A stretch of DNA of 64,000 bases from Streptomyces sp. SID9727. GTDB lineage: Bacteria > Actinomycetota > Actinomycetes > Streptomycetales > Streptomycetaceae. Location: positions 62,001-126,000 of the forward strand of contig NZ_JAAGNI010000136.1 of assembly GCF_010550605.1 (NCBI RefSeq). Direction: 5' to 3'. Below, one piece after another: positions 7,838 through 16,056 of this stretch (positions are counted from its first letter, which is position 1; every line of letters begins with the position of its first letter). The position numbers and the translations under genes were made by a program. Below the pieces are notes generated by a model. That model saw only the letters and a program-made list of their open reading frames with translations, was not told the origin of the DNA and did not search any database.

Positions 7838-9211
7838 ATGGGAGTCTGCGACTTCCCGCTGATGGACAAGGTGTGCGGCGCTGTCGACTTCGCCACCAAC
7901 CCCGCCGGCACCGTCACCGACGGTCTCGGCGCGTGGATCGCGAAGTCGGCGGGTGAGCTGGCGTCCAGCGCGGCCGACCTGGCCGCCAAGGCCGTCAACA
8001 AGACGACGGCGATCGACCTCAACGCGGGATGGTTCCGCGACAACTACGAGCTGCTGCTGCCCATCGGCCTCGCCCTGACCGTCGGCATCTTCTGCATCCA
8101 GCTCATGACCGCGGCCTGGCGCCGAGACGAACGCGCACTCGCCAAGGCGGCGTTCGGCACCATGACCGGAGTCCTGTTCAGCTTCTCCGCCATCGCCTTC
8201 ACCACCGTCGCCATCACCGTGGTCGACGCGCTGTCCGACGGCCTCTTCAAAGCCGCCAACACCTCGATCGACGATGCGATCCGCCGTGTGATCAAGGTCG
8301 ATCAGATGGGGGCCATGTACGGCCTCGGCTGGGGTGTGCCCGCGCTGGTCGCCTTCGGGTGCGCGATCGGCGCCTTCCTCTACTGGGGCGTGATGGTCGC
8401 CCGCAAGGTCGGCGTCCTGATCATGGTCGCGCTCGCCGTGTTCGCCGGGGCGGGCGGCGGCTGGGAGGTCGCCAAGCGGTGGCGGCGCGGCTGGATCGAG
8501 GCCACCGGCACCCTCATCGTCTCCAAGCTCCTGATGACCGTCGTCTTCCTCATCGGCGTCTCCGCCATGGGCAAGACCGACGCCAGCGACGGGATGGCGG
8601 CCCTGTCCGACGCGATGGCCGGCATCGTCGTGATGGTCCTGGTGCTGCTCTGCCCCTACGCGACGTACAAGTTCGTGCACTGGGCCAGCGATGGTGGTGG
8701 TCACGACGACATGCACCGTACCGGCGTCGCCGGCATGGCAGTCGCCGCCGGAGCGGCCAAGACCGTGGGCAGCCTCGCGATGCGGGCCAGCACCGGCACC
8801 CCCGCTCCGCAGGGGCCGAACCAGGTCCCCGGGGCAGGGACCGATGGCGTCGCCTCCGGTATCAACCCCTCGGGCACCAACCTCAGCAAGGAGGGGATCG
8901 ACGCTGGGCCGCCCAAGCAGCAGACCCGCTTCCGGTACGGCGAGGACCCCAACGCCTCCGGCGACAAGGGCCGTGCCCTGATCCAGCGCCCCGGGATCCC
9001 GCCGCTGATCACCCGGCCCGGCGAGGACGAACCGGATGGGTCCGAATCGACTGCCCATGGCGTCTCGGGCGGTTCGGGTCAACTCGCAGCCGCAGCGGCT
9101 CCGCGCGGCAACATGACCTCCATGCCGCCTGCTGGCCCCACGCCGTCGGCCGCCGGTTCTCCGACGCCGAGCAACTGGGTGTATCCCACCCAGCCGCCGT
9201 CGGGTTCCTGA
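7838..9211 (+). CDS. SCO6881-like polytopic membrane protein (VirB6/TrbL-like)
   Basis: The 457-residue protein starts at ATG 7838 with CGGAGG upstream. After an amphipathic start it has about six hydrophobic segments: near residues 68-90, 105-133, 165-187, 190-210, 228-250 and 262-285. A long hydrophilic, Gly/Ser/Pro-rich tail (about 290-457) follows. It sits in the slot held by SCO6881-family proteins, which correspond to the VirB6/TrbL inner-membrane channel. The first Cys-containing stretch (VCDFPLMDKVC) is typical of the family's start. Confidence 0.75.
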   Translation: MGVCDFPLMDKVCGAVDFATNPAGTVTDGLGAWIAKSAGELASSAADLAAKAVNKTTAIDLNAGWFRDNYELLLPIGLALTVGIFCIQLMTAAWRRDERALAKAAFGTMTGVLFSFSAIAFTTVAITVVDALSDGLFKAANTSIDDAIRRVIKVDQMGAMYGLGWGVPALVAFGCAIGAFLYWGVMVARKVGVLIMVALAVFAGAGGGWEVAKRWRRGWIEATGTLIVSKLLMTVVFLIGVSAMGKTDASDGMAALSDAMAGIVVMVLVLLCPYATYKFVHWASDGGGHDDMHRTGVAGMAVAAGAAKTVGSLAMRASTGTPAPQGPNQVPGAGTDGVASGINPSGTNLSKEGIDAGPPKQQTRFRYGEDPNASGDKGRALIQRPGIPPLITRPGEDEPDGSESTAHGVSGGSGQLAAAAAPRGNMTSMPPAGPTPSAAGSPTPSNWVYPTQPPSGS

Positions 9212-9284
9212 CCCACATCCCCGGGGGCGGGCCGCACTCCACGGCCTGCCCCCGCCTCTGCCCGATCAACAGGAAGGTTTCGCC

Positions 9285-9383
9285 ATGACGTCCAGAAGAC
9301 CGCCGCGCGCCCCGTCCTCCGCCCGCTCCCACCGTCTGGAACCACCATGTCCGGCAAGGACCAGTCCTCCACGCCCACCGTGA
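9285..9383 (+). CDS. Possible 32-residue Arg/Pro-rich small ORF
   Basis: ATG 9285 follows AGGAAGG, a better ribosome binding site than the one before the overlapping larger gene at 9347. The product is basic (SRRPPR, RSHR) and Pro-rich with no known domain. It may be a real small protein, or simply a way to feed ribosomes to the overlapping gene. Evidence is limited to the binding site. Confidence 0.25.
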   Translation: MTSRRPPRAPSSARSHRLEPPCPARTSPPRPP

Positions 9384-10813
9384 AGTTTCCCCACCGCAGC
9401 AGGCGCGGCGTCCTGCTCGGCCTGACCGTCCCGCAGTTGGCCGTCGCCGGACTCACCGGCCTTCTCCTTCTCACCGTCATCCTCGCCCGAGGCGTGGTCG
9501 GCGCTCTCCAGCTCATACCGCTGTGGGCGGTCATCGCCCTGCTCGTCTTCGTCCGCCACCGAGGCCGCGCATTGGCCGACTGGGCCCCGATCGTCGTCCG
9601 CTACGCGCTGCGCCGGATGCGAGGCCAGCTCGTCTGGCTCACCCGGCCCTCCCGCCGGCCGACCCGCGAGGGGCTGCTGCACCTTCCCGGCACTGCCGCC
9701 AGCCTGCGCGTGGCCACCGCTCCCGACGGTAAGTACGGCGCCGTCCACAACCCGCACACCGGGACGCTGACCGCGGTGGTCAAGGTCTCCTCCCGCGCCT
9801 ACGCCCTGCTCGACCCGGGCACCCAGCAGGCCAACGTCGGCGGCTGGGGACGCGCGCTGGCGGCCCTCGCCCGTACCGGACAGATCGCCCGCATCCAGGT
9901 GATCGAGCGCACCATCCCCGACTCCGGCGACGCGCTGCGCCGCTACTGGGAAGAGCACGGCCGACCCGACACCCCAATGGCCGGCGCGATCTACAACGAG
10001 CTGATCCAGAGCGCCGGCCCCGCAGCCGCCCCGCACGAGGCGTACGTCGCGGTGTCCTTGGACACCAAGGCGGCCCGTCGGCTGATCAACCAGGCCGGTG
10101 GCGGTCTCACCGGTGCCTTCAGTGTCCTCGCCCAGCTCACCTCCACGTTCGACCAGGCGGCGCGGACCGCCGGTCTCACCCCGACGGGCTGGCTCACAGC
10201 CCGCGAGATCGCCGCCGTGGTGCGCACCTCCTACGACCCGAAGGCGCTGGCGACACTCGACCGCTGGTCCACGGCCGGTCGCCCCGAGGCCGAGCCCGCC
10301 GCTGCCGGCCCCGTCGTGGTCGTCGAAAAGGCGGACCACATCGCCACTGACTCCGCCGTGCACGCCACCTACTGGGTGGAGAACTGGCCGCGCACCGAGA
10401 CGTCGGCCGGGTTCCTGCACCAGCTCCTTTTCACCGGCGGCGTCCGGCGCACGCTGTCGCTCTCCTATGAGCCGAAGAACCTCGACGCCGCCCTGCGCGA
10501 CGTGCAGCGCAAGAAGTCCAGCGTGATCGCCGACGCCGCCGAACGGGCCCGGCGCGGTCAGGTCGACTCCGAGGCGGACTCACTCGAGTACCAGGACATC
10601 AAGTCTCGCGAACGCCAGCTCATCGCCGGGCACGCCGATGTCGCCCTGACCGGTCTGCTGACCGTCTCAGCCGACACCGAGGACGAGCTGCGCACCGCCT
10701 GCGCCGTCGTGGAGACCGCCGCTGTCGGCGCCCAGCTCGATCTCCGGCCGCTGACCTGGCAGCAGGCCGAGGCGTTCGCCGCCGCCGCCCTGCCGCTCGC
10801 GCTCGCTGCCTGA
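9347..10813 (+). CDS. SCO6880-family conjugation protein (PrgI-like membrane part plus VirB4 N-terminal-like domain)
   Basis: The 488-residue protein starts at ATG 9347. Two close hydrophobic helices near residues 25-45 and 47-65 (LTVPQLAVAGLTGLLLL, then LIPLWAVIALLVFV) resemble PrgI. The following 400 residues contain no Walker motif. They match the layout of the VirB4/TraU N-terminal domain, with YVAVSLDTKAARR and the ending LTWQQAEAFAAAALPLA. SCO6880-family proteins are a hallmark of actinobacterial transfer clusters. The ATPase half of VirB4 is encoded separately at 11317, so the pair appears to be a split VirB4. Confidence 0.78.
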   Translation: MSGKDQSSTPTVKFPHRSRRGVLLGLTVPQLAVAGLTGLLLLTVILARGVVGALQLIPLWAVIALLVFVRHRGRALADWAPIVVRYALRRMRGQLVWLTRPSRRPTREGLLHLPGTAASLRVATAPDGKYGAVHNPHTGTLTAVVKVSSRAYALLDPGTQQANVGGWGRALAALARTGQIARIQVIERTIPDSGDALRRYWEEHGRPDTPMAGAIYNELIQSAGPAAAPHEAYVAVSLDTKAARRLINQAGGGLTGAFSVLAQLTSTFDQAARTAGLTPTGWLTAREIAAVVRTSYDPKALATLDRWSTAGRPEAEPAAAGPVVVVEKADHIATDSAVHATYWVENWPRTETSAGFLHQLLFTGGVRRTLSLSYEPKNLDAALRDVQRKKSSVIADAAERARRGQVDSEADSLEYQDIKSRERQLIAGHADVALTGLLTVSADTEDELRTACAVVETAAVGAQLDLRPLTWQQAEAFAAAALPLALAA

Positions 10814-10838
10814 CCCTTCCCTTCGAAGGAGCACCCTC

Positions 10839-11291
10839 ATGTCCCGCACCACCAGCCCGACCGCGCAGGACTTCGTGCCCTTCGCCACCGCCGCACTCGA
10901 CTTCCACCGGGCGCTCAACATCCCGGGCAGCCCGCTGGTCACCACCCGGGCCGAACTGGACGCCCTGCACGCCCACCTCGTCTCGCTGTACGGGCTGCTC
11001 GACGCCCACGCCGGTCGCACCGGGCAGCTCGTGGCGATCGAGGGCGACCAGCTCCGTACCGCCCGCACCCGCATCTGGCAGGCCGCCGAGCACCTCCACG
11101 CCGCCTACCACGCGGCACCCCGCCCGGATTCCGGCGAGGTCCCCGAACCGGAGGCGTGCCAGACCGGCCTTCCAGAGGGCGCACCGGAACTGACCATCTG
11201 CCAGCGCCACCAGCGCACCGCTCATCTCGTGCGGCGGCGCACCACCCCGGCCGACCTGCACGCCCCGTTCACCGGCCTCGTCCGCCGCTGA
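10839..11291 (+). CDS. DUF6238-like protein of the transfer operon
   Basis: A 150-residue soluble protein from ATG 10839 behind GAAGGAG. It is helical and His/Ala-rich (LHAHLVSLYGLLDAHAGRTGQL) with Cys near the end (EACQTG, ICQRHQ). It lies between the PrgI/VirB4-N gene and the VirB4 ATPase with about 25-base gaps, so it is very likely cotranscribed. I recall such proteins as DUF6238; the function is unknown. Confidence 0.65.
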   Translation: MSRTTSPTAQDFVPFATAALDFHRALNIPGSPLVTTRAELDALHAHLVSLYGLLDAHAGRTGQLVAIEGDQLRTARTRIWQAAEHLHAAYHAAPRPDSGEVPEPEACQTGLPEGAPELTICQRHQRTAHLVRRRTTPADLHAPFTGLVRR

Positions 11292-11316
11292 TCCATCCCT
11301 CACCTGGAGAAACGTC

Positions 11317-12822
11317 ATGCCCCGTACCCGCGCCAGTGCCTCCCCCCTGTTCGTGCCCCATAAGACGACACGCGCCGAGCAGCGGGCCGCCCGAGCCGAT
11401 TTCACCGAGGCTCGCCGCCAGGCACGCCTCGCCGGAAGCCCGCCCAAGCACCGCGCCGAGCAGACCCTCGACCCGGATCTGCGGCCCACCTATCCGCTCG
11501 CGGGTCGCCCCGGTCCGGCGTCCGCCCGCGGCGGCAAGCTCGACCTGCCCGCCCACCGGATGACCACCGCGACAGCCAGCGGCGCGTACCCGTTCGTGGC
11601 CGAGGGCGGCCTGGGCGCCGAAGGGGTGTTCATCGGCCGCGATGTGCACGCGGAGGCGGCCTTCTGTTTCGATCCGTTCTCGCTCTACAACAGCGGCCGG
11701 ATCGAAGGCTTCACGAACCCCAACGCAGTTCTGGCCGGGATCATCGGCATGGGCAAGTCGGCGCTGGCGAAGTCGATCGCCACCCGGTCGATCGCCCACG
11801 GCTACCGCGTCTACATCCCCTGCGACCCCAAGGGAGAGTGGACCGGCGTCTCGCAGGCCCTCGGCGGCTACAGCATCGCCCTGGGTCCAGGGCTCCCGGG
11901 CCGGTTGAATCCGCTCGATGCCCCGGCCCGCCCCGCCTCCGTCAGCAAGGAGGACTGGTGCACGGAGGTCCGCAAGCGCCGGCTGCTGCTCCTGGCCGGC
12001 CTCGCCCGTACCGTGCTGAAGCGCGATCTGCTGCCGATGGAACACACCGCTCTCGACCTCGCCTTGGACCTGGTCGTCGCCGATGCCATCGGTCAGGGCA
12101 CGGTGCCGCTGCTCGGCGAGATCGCGCACGTACTCGGCTCCCCCGAACGCCTCGACCAGGCTCTCGGCCACCAGGCCGGACACCTCGGCTCGGCCGCCCA
12201 GGATCTCGCCCACGCCCTGCGACGCCTTGTGCACGGCGACTTGAGCGGCATGTTCGACGCCCCGTCCACGGTGTCGTTTGACCCGACCACACCGATGCTG
12301 TCCATCGACCTCTCCCGTCTCGGCGGCTCCGGCGACGACACAGCGCTGGTGCTCGCGATGACGTGTGCGAGCGCGTGGATGGAGTCAGCCCTGTCCGATC
12401 CCGATGGCGGTCGACGCTGGGTGATCTACGACGAGGCGTGGCGGCTGATGCGGCACGTCGGCCTGCTGGAGCGGATGCAGAGCCAATGGAAGCTCTCACG
12501 GGGGCTGGGCATCGCGAACCTGATGGTGATCCACCGGCTGTCGGACCTGCTCTCGGCGGGCGACGCCGGCTCGCGCGGTCGCGTGCTGGCCGAGGGCCTG
12601 CTCGCCGACTGCTCCACCCGCATCATCTACCGCCAGGAGCCGGACCAGCTCGCTGCCGCCGCATCCCTGCTCGGCCTGACCGGTGTCGAGACCCAGGCAG
12701 TGTCCGCCCTGACCAAGGGCCGGGGCCTGTGGAAGGTCGCCGGTCGCAGCTTCATCACCCAGCACATCCTCCACCCGGCCGAGCGGGAGCTGTTCGACAC
12801 CGACGCCCGCATGGCGGCGTAG
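11317..12822 (+). CDS. VirB4/TraC-type conjugation ATPase
   Basis: The 501-residue protein starts at ATG 11317 behind CTGGAGAAACGTC. Walker A is AGIIGMGKSALAKS (near residues 143-156); Walker B is RRWVIYDEAW (near 365-374). The region between has the AVLAMTCASAWME-type helices and VIHRLSDL expected of VirB4/TraC hexameric ATPases. A basic N-terminal 100 residues is linker-like. It should power assembly of the transfer channel at the membrane. It lacks the VirB4 N-terminal domain, which the 9347 gene supplies. Confidence 0.85.
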   Translation: MPRTRASASPLFVPHKTTRAEQRAARADFTEARRQARLAGSPPKHRAEQTLDPDLRPTYPLAGRPGPASARGGKLDLPAHRMTTATASGAYPFVAEGGLGAEGVFIGRDVHAEAAFCFDPFSLYNSGRIEGFTNPNAVLAGIIGMGKSALAKSIATRSIAHGYRVYIPCDPKGEWTGVSQALGGYSIALGPGLPGRLNPLDAPARPASVSKEDWCTEVRKRRLLLLAGLARTVLKRDLLPMEHTALDLALDLVVADAIGQGTVPLLGEIAHVLGSPERLDQALGHQAGHLGSAAQDLAHALRRLVHGDLSGMFDAPSTVSFDPTTPMLSIDLSRLGGSGDDTALVLAMTCASAWMESALSDPDGGRRWVIYDEAWRLMRHVGLLERMQSQWKLSRGLGIANLMVIHRLSDLLSAGDAGSRGRVLAEGLLADCSTRIIYRQEPDQLAAAASLLGLTGVETQAVSALTKGRGLWKVAGRSFITQHILHPAERELFDTDARMAA

Positions 12823-12854
12823 CCCAACGCCCAGCTCAGCAAAAGGGATCGATC

Positions 12855-13553
12855 ATGTCTGCTACTTCTACTTCTCCTTTCTCCGATGATGACCAGCCGC
12901 CGCAGGTCGCAGAGCCCTTGGCGTGGCGACGGCACCTCCCGGCACTGGCCTCGGCCGCCGCCGGCATCAACGAGGCGTCCGACGCGTGGGATGCAGTCTC
13001 GGGCTCCCTCTGCGACGCGGACGGCTGGCCGCTGGACGACAAGGTCTACGGGGACGGGAAGGTCAAGCGGGACGCCGACGCGTGGAAGCACGCCGAGGTG
13101 TTCCTCGACCACGGACCCGAAGTGCTGGCCGGGGTCCGCGCCGCCGCCGACGGCCCCGACTACGTCGAGGGGCCGATCAGTGACGACCTCCGTCGGCTGC
13201 GCGGGATCGACACCACCCTTCTCCGGGCGGAGGAGCTGCGGCACGAGTGGGACGGCGTCATGGCGCTCATGGACGGTTCACAACCGAGCGTGCTCCACCT
13301 CTACCAGGAGCGCGCCGAGGAGCACCGCAACACCGAAGGCTGGCACTACGCACACGAACTGTCCTATCAGGGACCGGCGTTGGTGCGTATAGGCGAACTC
13401 CTCGCTCACCGGGCGGACACCGAACGGCCGGCGCAGACCGAACGGGCGCGCGTCGCCCTGACCCGGTCCCCTCACAACACCCCTGCTGCGTCACCCGCCT
13501 CTCCCTCAGTCCCCCCGGCGCCGCATCCGCCGGCTCCAGGTCAGTCGCGGTGA
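12855..13553 (+). CDS. Element-specific protein of unknown function
   Basis: A 232-residue acidic protein from ATG 12855 (AAAGGG upstream). The first 180 residues are helical and polar, with LPALASAAAGINEASDAWD and VEGPISDDLRRLRGID. The last 50 are Pro/Ala/Ser/Arg-rich with RARVALTRSPHN and end in SR. This tail type recurs in many proteins of the element. I do not recognise the family. It is the last gene of the first tight run after the VirB4 ATPase. Confidence 0.6.
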   Translation: MSATSTSPFSDDDQPPQVAEPLAWRRHLPALASAAAGINEASDAWDAVSGSLCDADGWPLDDKVYGDGKVKRDADAWKHAEVFLDHGPEVLAGVRAAADGPDYVEGPISDDLRRLRGIDTTLLRAEELRHEWDGVMALMDGSQPSVLHLYQERAEEHRNTEGWHYAHELSYQGPALVRIGELLAHRADTERPAQTERARVALTRSPHNTPAASPASPSVPPAPHPPAPGQSR

Positions 13554-13570
13554 TCCCTAGCGCGCAGTCA

Positions 13571-13604
13571 CGGCCGCACCAAAACGCCCGATCACCGGAT
13601 CCTC
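13571..13604 (+). promoter_or_regulatory. Shared element motif, copy 2
   Basis: CGGCCGCACCAAAAC at 13571 is followed 24 bases from its start by CCGGATCCTC at 13595. It lies in a 128-base gap about 110 bases before the gene at 13682. The same two blocks with the same 24-base offset recur at 49583 and 55100. Confidence 0.6.
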
Positions 13605-13681
13605 ATGGATCACCGCACTCCCCCAGCCCACACTCCCGGCGGCTCACACCGTCCGGCGGGGCGTTCGCAACGGAGAACTCC

Positions 13682-14236
13682 ATGCACCGCGACGGCCCGC
13701 CCCCGCCCTCCGCATCCGATCCGCGGCACCTTCAGGCCGCCCTCTGTTCCATGCTCGGGCAGCGCGGCCTGGAGTGCACCGTCGAGTACGGCCTCAACGA
13801 CTACATCGTCCACGCCGAGCTTCCCGACGGTAGTTCGCTGATCATCTCGCCCCCACAGGAGCCGCACCCCGAGTCCTCGGAAAGCTGGATGGTCACCCGC
13901 CACCGATCCGTCGAGCCTGCCGTCTACGAAGTGATCTACGACTCCGAGCCGAACGGTCCGCATGCACGCCACGGCGGCAGCGTGCCGGATCTCCTCGCCG
14001 CCGTCGACGCCCGCCTGGACCAGCTTGGCGTACCGCCACGCCAGGAGCAGGAACGATCCGGCAAGGAGCGCGCCGCCAACGTGCTCCCACCCGGCTCCGC
14101 TCCATCCCGGGCGCGTGTCGCTCTCACCCCTTCACCGTCGATCGGCCAGCGCGTGCCCCCGACCGGTCCGCCGACGGAGTCTTCCGCGCGGGCCGCACCG
14201 TCGCCGGCTCGTCCCTCATCCGCTCCCCGACTCTGA
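13682..14236 (+). CDS. Element-specific protein with disordered Arg-rich tail
   Basis: A 184-residue protein from ATG 13682 with CGGAGAACTCC upstream. The first 115 residues look like a small folded domain (RGLECTVEYGLNDYIVHAEL, then VYEVIYDSEP and VDARLDQLG). The remaining third is a disordered Pro/Ser/Ala/Arg tail with SRARVALTPSPS, ending APRL. No family is recognised. A copy of the shared motif upstream suggests it starts its own transcription unit. Confidence 0.6.
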   Translation: MHRDGPPPPSASDPRHLQAALCSMLGQRGLECTVEYGLNDYIVHAELPDGSSLIISPPQEPHPESSESWMVTRHRSVEPAVYEVIYDSEPNGPHARHGGSVPDLLAAVDARLDQLGVPPRQEQERSGKERAANVLPPGSAPSRARVALTPSPSIGQRVPPTGPPTESSARAAPSPARPSSAPRL

Positions 14237-14246
14237 CCGACCGCGA

Positions 14247-14374
14247 CCCAGGAGTCCTCCGTGCACCACACCACCAGAACTGATCCGCCCGTCGCCCGCA
14301 CCTGTAACCGCCCAGGAGTCCTCCGTGCACCGCACCACCAGAACTGATCCGCCCGTCGCCCGCACCTGCAACCG
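14247..14374 (+). repeat. 64-bp tandem duplication
   Basis: Two nearly identical 64-base units (14247-14310 and 14311-14374) lie head to tail, differing at only a few positions such as CACCACAC versus CACCGCAC. Each holds GGAGTCCTCC followed at once by GTG, so a ribosome binding site-like block and start codon are duplicated. The first GTG opens only a 28-codon frame. It lies 24 bases before the gene at 14398. Confidence 0.85.
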
Positions 14375-14397
14375 CACCCGCCTCGGATGGATCTCCC

Positions 14398-15162
14398 ATG
14401 CCCAGCCACTACGATGTGCTGCCCGACCTGGCCTTCGGCCACCACCCTGTCCACGGCATCGTCGCCGCGAACCCGAAGAACCTCGCGGCCAGCTCCTGGA
14501 TGCTAAGGGGATTCGACTTCCATCCCGTTGCCGACCAGGCGACGTTGTACGCGCTGGCCGACCAAAACCGTGACGGTCACGGCCGTACGAGGCGGGCCAT
14601 CGAGCTGCTGCGCAAGGCCGGCTACCAGGTCGATGTGGACGCCGCGCTTGACCCTGCACTGGCGCCCGACACGGCACAGGTACGCGACCGCGGTCCGCTC
14701 GGTGAACCAGACGTCGCCTTCGCCGATCACCCGCAGCTCGGCATCATCGCAGCCCTCGACGACCGTGTCTCCGCCCTTAGCGCGCTCGCGCTGGTGGAGG
14801 ACGGCTGGCGGCACAACTCGAGCCTGGACGTCTACACGCTCCCCGCGACCACCGATCGCGTCGAGGCGCTGGGGAAAGTCGCCGACGCCACGGTGGCCCT
14901 GCACCGTTCGGGGCTCCAAGTCGCAGTGCAGCCCCGTCTCGCTCAAGAGGTGACGGCCCGGACCCGCTCTGTTGCGACGCCGGCCGCCGATAGGGAGCGC
15001 GGCCATGGTCCCGCTCGCGCGTCTCCGTTGAGCGCCGCCGCGCTCGCCGCCAGCCCAGCCCGCGCCCGTATCCCGGGCAGGGCGCCGGTCCCCGCCTCCG
15101 CCGTCACCACAGCAGCGGTCCGGCCGGTTGACCCCCGCATCGCGTACTCCCGCGACCGCTGA
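14398..15162 (+). CDS. Protein with two tandem copies of an element-specific domain
   Basis: The 254-residue product from ATG 14398 contains two related blocks. The first has HPVHGIVAAN...GFDF...LYALAD...IELLRKAGYQVDVD. The second has HPQLGIIAAL...EDGW...VYTLPA...VALHRSGLQVAVQ. A single related block is in the gene at 49672, beyond the insert (VVAKGATDD...RHRLP...MLRAARYDVTL). A Pro/Ala/Arg-rich tail follows from about residue 185 and ends RDR. The family is unknown to me. The small alpha/beta repeat could be a DNA- or protein-binding fold. Confidence 0.6.
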   Translation: MPSHYDVLPDLAFGHHPVHGIVAANPKNLAASSWMLRGFDFHPVADQATLYALADQNRDGHGRTRRAIELLRKAGYQVDVDAALDPALAPDTAQVRDRGPLGEPDVAFADHPQLGIIAALDDRVSALSALALVEDGWRHNSSLDVYTLPATTDRVEALGKVADATVALHRSGLQVAVQPRLAQEVTARTRSVATPAADRERGHGPARASPLSAAALAASPARARIPGRAPVPASAVTTAAVRPVDPRIAYSRDR

Positions 15163-15187
15163 TCCAACTCTCCAAGAAGGCCCTTGC

Positions 15188-15253
15188 ATGGCCGTTGTTG
15201 GTACAGCACGCTATTCGGAACTGCGGAGTGCCCCACACCAGGGTCGGTGGTAG
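15188..15253 (+). pseudogene. 5' stub of an element gene interrupted by the insert
   Basis: ATG 15188 follows AAGAAGG, 25 bases after the previous stop, exactly where the next operon gene should begin. The frame stops after 21 codons and the next sequence is an unrelated broken gene. I read this as the first codons of an element gene cut by the accessory insert; its C-terminus may be the short frame ending at 49513. Confidence 0.4.
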
Positions 15254-15640
15254 CAGGGACTCAGGCCGGATACCTCGCCGGCGCAGGACTGATGTCGCGT
15301 CCCGACGATGTGTAGGCCATCCGCTTTTCTGTAGGCATGTGCGCTGGCGTCGGCGATAGTTGTAGGCAGTCCGATCCGGTTCGACCGCGTCGAACACGTC
15401 GGCGGACAGGGTGATGTCCGCGGTCGGCAGGAACGCCTCCAGCTGCTCCATGGTGTGCGGGCCGATGATGCCCGAGGTGACACCGGGGTGGTTGATGACG
15501 AAGGCGACGGCCAGTTCGATCAGCGTGTGCCCGGCCTTCTCGGCCAAGACGGCGAGTTGCTCGACGGCGTCGAGTTTGCGCCGGCTGGCATGGGTGCTCA
15601 TGTCGAAGCGGGCCTGGGGGCGGGCGGCCGTAGCCGGGCC
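15254..15640 (-). pseudogene. Aldo/keto reductase C-terminal fragment
   Basis: On the minus strand from about 15630, the stretch RKLDAVEQLAVLAEKAG, then AVAFVINHPGVTSGIIGP and ADITLSADVFDAV, is the C-terminal quarter of an aldo/keto reductase (YhdN/Tas type). The barrel, NADPH site and catalytic Tyr/Lys are missing, and the normal C-terminus changes to unrelated residues after AVEPDRTAYN. It is a remnant at the left junction of the insert, with no expected activity. Confidence 0.75.
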
Positions 15641-15746
15641 CTACGCCTCCGTGCGCCAGGAGTACGTCCTGCCAGCCCTGCTCAACATGCACGCACTATT
15701 GCGGGTGCTGGACGAGAAAATGTCAGACGACGGCCCGGACGCCTGA
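15627..15746 (+). pseudogene. C-terminal fragment of an unidentified protein
   Basis: The plus-strand frame reading AGPYASVRQEYVLPALLNMH and ending DEKMSDDGPDA before TGA 15744-15746 looks like a natural C-terminus. It has no credible start or N-terminus. It abuts the reductase fragment at about 15630, so two gene ends were joined there. I cannot name its family. Confidence 0.35.
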
Positions 15747-16056
15747 CCCGCCTGATGCACCCGTTCGTACGTAGCGCTCGCTCCCCCCGCGGGGCGGCCG
15801 GGTCGGGTTCGCGATGGCCGCCTTCGTGGCCGAGGTTCTCGCCCACGAAGGCGTCATCGTTGCCGTCGCGACCCGGGCAATGGTCTGCTTTGGTCTGCCT
15901 ATCCCCATGCCCGGGCGCACGAAGACCAGGTGGCCAGCAAGATGCGGACGTGTGGTGGCGCACATACGTCGCGTCAAACGAGGCGGCAAGGCAGAAGCAG
16001 TCGGGAGGCGCAGCCCTGGCCTGGGGGCCGTCTCTGCTTCCAGGCGGCCGAGCGGG
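15747..16056. other. Degenerate spacer, no gene supported
   Basis: About 310 bases between the broken genes at the insert's left edge and the monooxygenase. Frames are open only because of high GC. Short local repeats such as CGCCTTCGTGGCC and CGCCCACGAAGGCG form an imperfect inverted repeat near 15821-15855. I saw no intact IS or promoter. Confidence 0.4.

Noticed and set aside
14247-14374. Possible CRISPR array
   Set aside because: Only two tandem units without spacers and no cas genes.
5584-15162. TraB/FtsK-type double-stranded DNA transfer as in classic Streptomyces plasmids
   Set aside because: The genes are VirB/VirD4-like; no FtsK-type translocase is present.
15747-16056. Insertion sequence at the left junction of the insert
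   Set aside because: No transposase motifs, clear terminal repeats or target duplication could be found.
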